DNA from: Herbaspirillum autotrophicum
GTDB lineage: Bacteria; Pseudomonadota; Gammaproteobacteria; Burkholderiales; Burkholderiaceae_D
DNA length: 64,000 bases
NCBI RefSeq assembly: GCF_001189915.1
Contig: NZ_LFLS01000025.1
Coordinates: 23,072 to 87,071, forward strand
Reading direction: 5' to 3'
Positions 61,934 through 64,000 of this stretch are shown piece by piece. The notes below the pieces were generated by a model. That model was not told the origin of the DNA. It worked only from the letters and a program-made list of their open reading frames with translations, and made no database searches. A program made the position numbers and the translations under genes. Numbering within the stretch: position 1 is the stretch's first letter; every line of letters begins with the position of its first letter.

Positions 61934-63307
61934 ATGCAGACACATCCGCATCTGTTGCTGGTCGATGATGACGCCGATTTGCTGCGCCTCATGTCGCTGC
62001 GGTTGGCGGCCAGCGGCTACAGGGTGACTGCCGTCGCCAGTGCCGAGGCAGCATTGGCGAGTCTGGCGATGGATCTGCCGGCGCTGGTGATTGCCGATGT
62101 TCGCCTGCCCGGCAAGGACGGTTTGGCGCTGTTCGATGAAATCCGCACGCAGTGTGCGACGCTGCCGGTCATTCTGCTGACGGCTCACGGCTCTATTCCC
62201 GATGCGGTTGAGGCCACCGCGCGCGGCGCCTTCGCGTATCTGACCAAGCCCTACGACGGCAAGGTCCTGCTGGAAAAAATTGCCTATGCACTGAGCTTGA
62301 CGGCCTCGAACCACGTGGTTGGCGAAGATGCCTGGCGCGAGGAGCTGGTCAGTCGCAGCCAGCGCATGGCCGAATTGCTGGCCGAAGCCAAACTGGTTGC
62401 CACCTCGGATGCCAGTATTCTTATCCGTGGTGCCAGCGGCACCGGCAAGGAGTTGCTGGCGCGCGCGGTACACCGGGCCAGCCGTCGTGCCGAGGCGCCG
62501 TTTGTGGCAATCAACTGCGGCGCGATTCCGGAACAATTGCTGGAGTCGGAATTGTTCGGTCACGTCAAAGGTGCGTTCACGGGCGCGGTCGATAATCGTG
62601 TCGGATTGTTTCAGGCAGCCAACGGCGGCACGCTGTTTCTGGATGAAATCGGCGATATGCCCTTGCCGCTGCAAGTCAAATTGCTGCGGGTATTACAGGA
62701 ACGTTCGGTACGACAGGTCGGTGCCAATGATTCGGTGGCGGTTGATGTGCGGGTTGTCTCGGCCACACATCGCGATCTGGATGTCGCCATGAGCGAGGGT
62801 TTGTTTCGTGACGACTTGTATTACCGGCTGAATGTGGTGACGTTGGCCCTGCCGCCGCTGGTTGAACGGCGTGAAGACATTACTTTGCTGGCCAATCATT
62901 TTCTGCAACTCATCGCTGCCCGATATGAGAAGAAACTCAACGGTTTCGCACCAGAGGCGCTGGAAGCATTAATGGTGGCGCCCTGGCCGGGCAATGTGCG
63001 GCAACTCTATAACGTGGTCGAACAAGTCTGTGCCTTATGTACCGGACCGCTGATTCCGCTGACACTGGTGCAGCGCGCATTGCAGGTGCCATCGCTGGAA
63101 GTCTTGCGCTATGCCGACGCCAAACAGCGCTTTGAGCGCGACTATCTGATCCAGTTGCTCAAATTGACGGACGGCAATGTGGCCGATGCGGCACGCCTGG
63201 CTGATCGCAATCGCACGGAGTTTTATCGCTTGCTCCAGAAAAATGGGCTTGATCCCAGCCTGTTCCGCGGAGATGACGATACTGTCGCCGCTGAGCGACA
63301 AAACTAA
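61934..63307 (+). CDS. glrR: Sigma-54-dependent response regulator, GlrR/QseF-like
   Basis: A 457-residue enhancer-binding protein. The receiver domain has LLVDDDAD, the phospho-acceptor aspartate in VIADVRLPGKDG and the lysine in YLTKPYDG. The AAA+ domain shows Walker A GASGTGKE, the sigma-54 contact loop KGAFTGAV and Walker B GTLFLDEIGDM. A C-terminal Fis-type helix-turn-helix (VADAARLADRNRTEFYRLLQKNGLD) binds DNA. It starts on the base after the lipoprotein stop. A GlrR-type site and a sigma-54 promoter occur just downstream. Confidence 0.92.
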   Translation: MQTHPHLLLVDDDADLLRLMSLRLAASGYRVTAVASAEAALASLAMDLPALVIADVRLPGKDGLALFDEIRTQCATLPVILLTAHGSIPDAVEATARGAFAYLTKPYDGKVLLEKIAYALSLTASNHVVGEDAWREELVSRSQRMAELLAEAKLVATSDASILIRGASGTGKELLARAVHRASRRAEAPFVAINCGAIPEQLLESELFGHVKGAFTGAVDNRVGLFQAANGGTLFLDEIGDMPLPLQVKLLRVLQERSVRQVGANDSVAVDVRVVSATHRDLDVAMSEGLFRDDLYYRLNVVTLALPPLVERREDITLLANHFLQLIAARYEKKLNGFAPEALEALMVAPWPGNVRQLYNVVEQVCALCTGPLIPLTLVQRALQVPSLEVLRYADAKQRFERDYLIQLLKLTDGNVADAARLADRNRTEFYRLLQKNGLDPSLFRGDDDTVAAERQN

Positions 63308-63348
63308 ATCCATAAGAATCAACGGGTTAGCCGTGGTCACTGATGGTA

Positions 63349-63366
63349 TGTCGCCAAATCACGACG
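63349..63366 (+). promoter_or_regulatory. GlrR-type upstream activating site
   Basis: TGTC, ten bases, GACG (63349-63366) differs by one base from the TGTC-N10-GACA pattern known for enterobacterial GlrR. It lies about 100 bp upstream of the sigma-54 promoter at 63452, a normal enhancer distance. Confidence 0.6.
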
Positions 63367-63451
63367 GAAATCGGTCATTTTTCATTGATTTGATATTTCT
63401 TTTTTCGCAACTCAATTTCCAAGTCGTTGAAAAGGCAGGAGTTTTTCCTGC

Positions 63452-63466
63452 TGGCATGGGCCTTGC
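63452..63466 (+). promoter_or_regulatory. Sigma-54 promoter of the BON-domain gene
   Basis: TGGCAT, five bases, TTGC (63452-63466) has GG and GC at the invariant -24/-12 spacing. Transcription would start near 63478, about 53 bp before the BON gene start. Confidence 0.75.
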
Positions 63467-63530
63467 GAATAGGGGAGGGCGTGGCGCTGATAAAGCGTCG
63501 TCACCCACTTTTCAGGTAAAGGACATTTCC

Positions 63531-63881
63531 ATGCAAACATCCAACATGATTTCCAAGCTGGCCGCTGCCGCAATTATCTCTTCGGTAGCCATGGCGCCAG
63601 TAGCCTATGCCGCCGATGCATCGCAAGGCACTTCGGGCAGTACTACTCAGAAAGCCGGCGCTTATGTCGATGACTCCGTTATCACCGCCAAGGTGAAGGC
63701 CGCCTTTGTAGAGGATCAACAGGTTTCCGCGCTGAAGATCAAGGTCACTACCAAGCAAGGTGTGGTCACCCTGGCCGGCTCGGTCCCGAGTGCAGAAGCA
63801 GGTCAGCATGCATTGCAACTGGCTGCGGCAATCGATGGCGTCAAGGACGTCAAGAGTCAGTTGATGGTGAAGAGCAGCTAA
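63531..63881 (+). CDS. Periplasmic BON-domain protein (OsmY-like)
   Basis: A 116-residue secreted protein. ATG 63531 follows AAAGGA and starts a signal peptide (KLAAAAIISSVAMAPVAYAADA, cleavage near AYA-AD). The mature part is one BON domain: YVDDSVITAKVKAAFVED, then ALKIKVTTKQGVVTLAGSVPS and AIDGVKDVKSQLMV. BON domains bind phospholipid surfaces; OsmY-type proteins respond to envelope and osmotic stress. The sigma-54 promoter and GlrR-type site put it under GlrKR control by inference. Confidence 0.88.
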   Translation: MQTSNMISKLAAAAIISSVAMAPVAYAADASQGTSGSTTQKAGAYVDDSVITAKVKAAFVEDQQVSALKIKVTTKQGVVTLAGSVPSAEAGQHALQLAAAIDGVKDVKSQLMVKSS

Positions 63882-63970
63882 CAAGTATCTTCGCCTATAT
63901 AGAGGGCACTTGTATAGAGCATTCTGTACAGGCAAGAAAACAGTGCAGCAGAGCATGCTGCAACCGGATA

Positions 63971-64000
63971 AAAGCCCGTCCCGCCAGGGACGGGCTTTTT
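63971..64000 (+). terminator. Rho-independent terminator after the BON gene
   Basis: AAAGCCCGTCCC and GGGACGGGCTTT pair perfectly over 12 bp with a GCCA loop, followed by T to the window edge. Confidence 0.88.

Noticed and set aside
1..64000. rRNA or tRNA genes
   Set aside because: No conserved rRNA stretches or cloverleaf with TTC-A-A arm were recognised by eye; a dedicated scan would be needed to exclude a tRNA.

Overview
The window looks like chromosomal DNA of a betaproteobacterium of the Oxalobacteraceae type (Herminiimonas, Janthinobacterium, Collimonas or Herbaspirillum relatives). The pointers are a moderately GC-rich backbone, the D-amino acid aminotransferase / DUF493 / lipB / lipA neighbourhood, a probable DUF2863 protein, a DUF2917 protein, a TctDE-like two-component pair and a GlrK/lipoprotein/GlrR (QseEGF-like) locus. 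The assignment comes from gene content and order only. No rRNA, tRNA or CRISPR array was seen.

Left backbone (1-10916): two ABC exporter-type genes, the first cut by the window edge; a DHA2 multidrug pump with a divergent TetR regulator; D-amino acid aminotransferase and a DUF493 protein; a methyl-accepting chemotaxis protein; a GcvA-like LysR regulator; a DUF2917 protein; then lipB and lipA.

Centre (10917-29027): a complete 18,111-bp Tn7-like transposon. Its ends are imperfect inverted repeats (TGT...ACA) carrying three repeated transposase-binding-type sites each. It is flanked by a perfect 5-bp duplication, GCTGA, which contains the lipA stop codon. The core is a TnsA-type nuclease, a TniA/TnsB DDE transposase, a TniB/TnsC ATPase and TniQ, all read leftwards with overlapping or nearly abutting genes. 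They are preceded by a primase-helicase of the transposon-associated archaeo-eukaryotic primase type. The cargo resembles a defence island: a 557-residue protein that may be TnsE-like, a DEDDh exonuclease, an IetA/IetS ATPase-subtilase pair coupled to a degenerate tyrosine-recombinase-fold protein, a nuclease-like remnant, and a large GNAT-PIN-GNAT-PUA fusion overlapping an ASCH-domain gene. The cargo is visibly more A+T-rich and uses more TTG/GTG starts than its surroundings.

Right backbone (29028-64000): an Rrf2 regulator and an MFS exporter; a branched-chain-type ABC importer operon ending in a DsbA-fold isomerase; a TctDE-like two-component system next to a NitT/TauT importer with two paralogous binding proteins; an EthD-like protein; a DUF2863-type protein; an ankyrin protein; a three-gene lysine-catabolic operon (lysine 6-dehydrogenase, 2-oxoadipate dioxygenase/decarboxylase, aminoadipate-semialdehyde dehydrogenase) with a polar amino acid importer and an Lrp-type regulator; an SDR and a D-amino acid dehydrogenase; a lone flgH; folE with a BLUF photoreceptor; a DHA2 pump; and a glrK/lipoprotein/glrR locus followed by a BON-domain gene with a good sigma-54 promoter and a GlrR-type upstream site.
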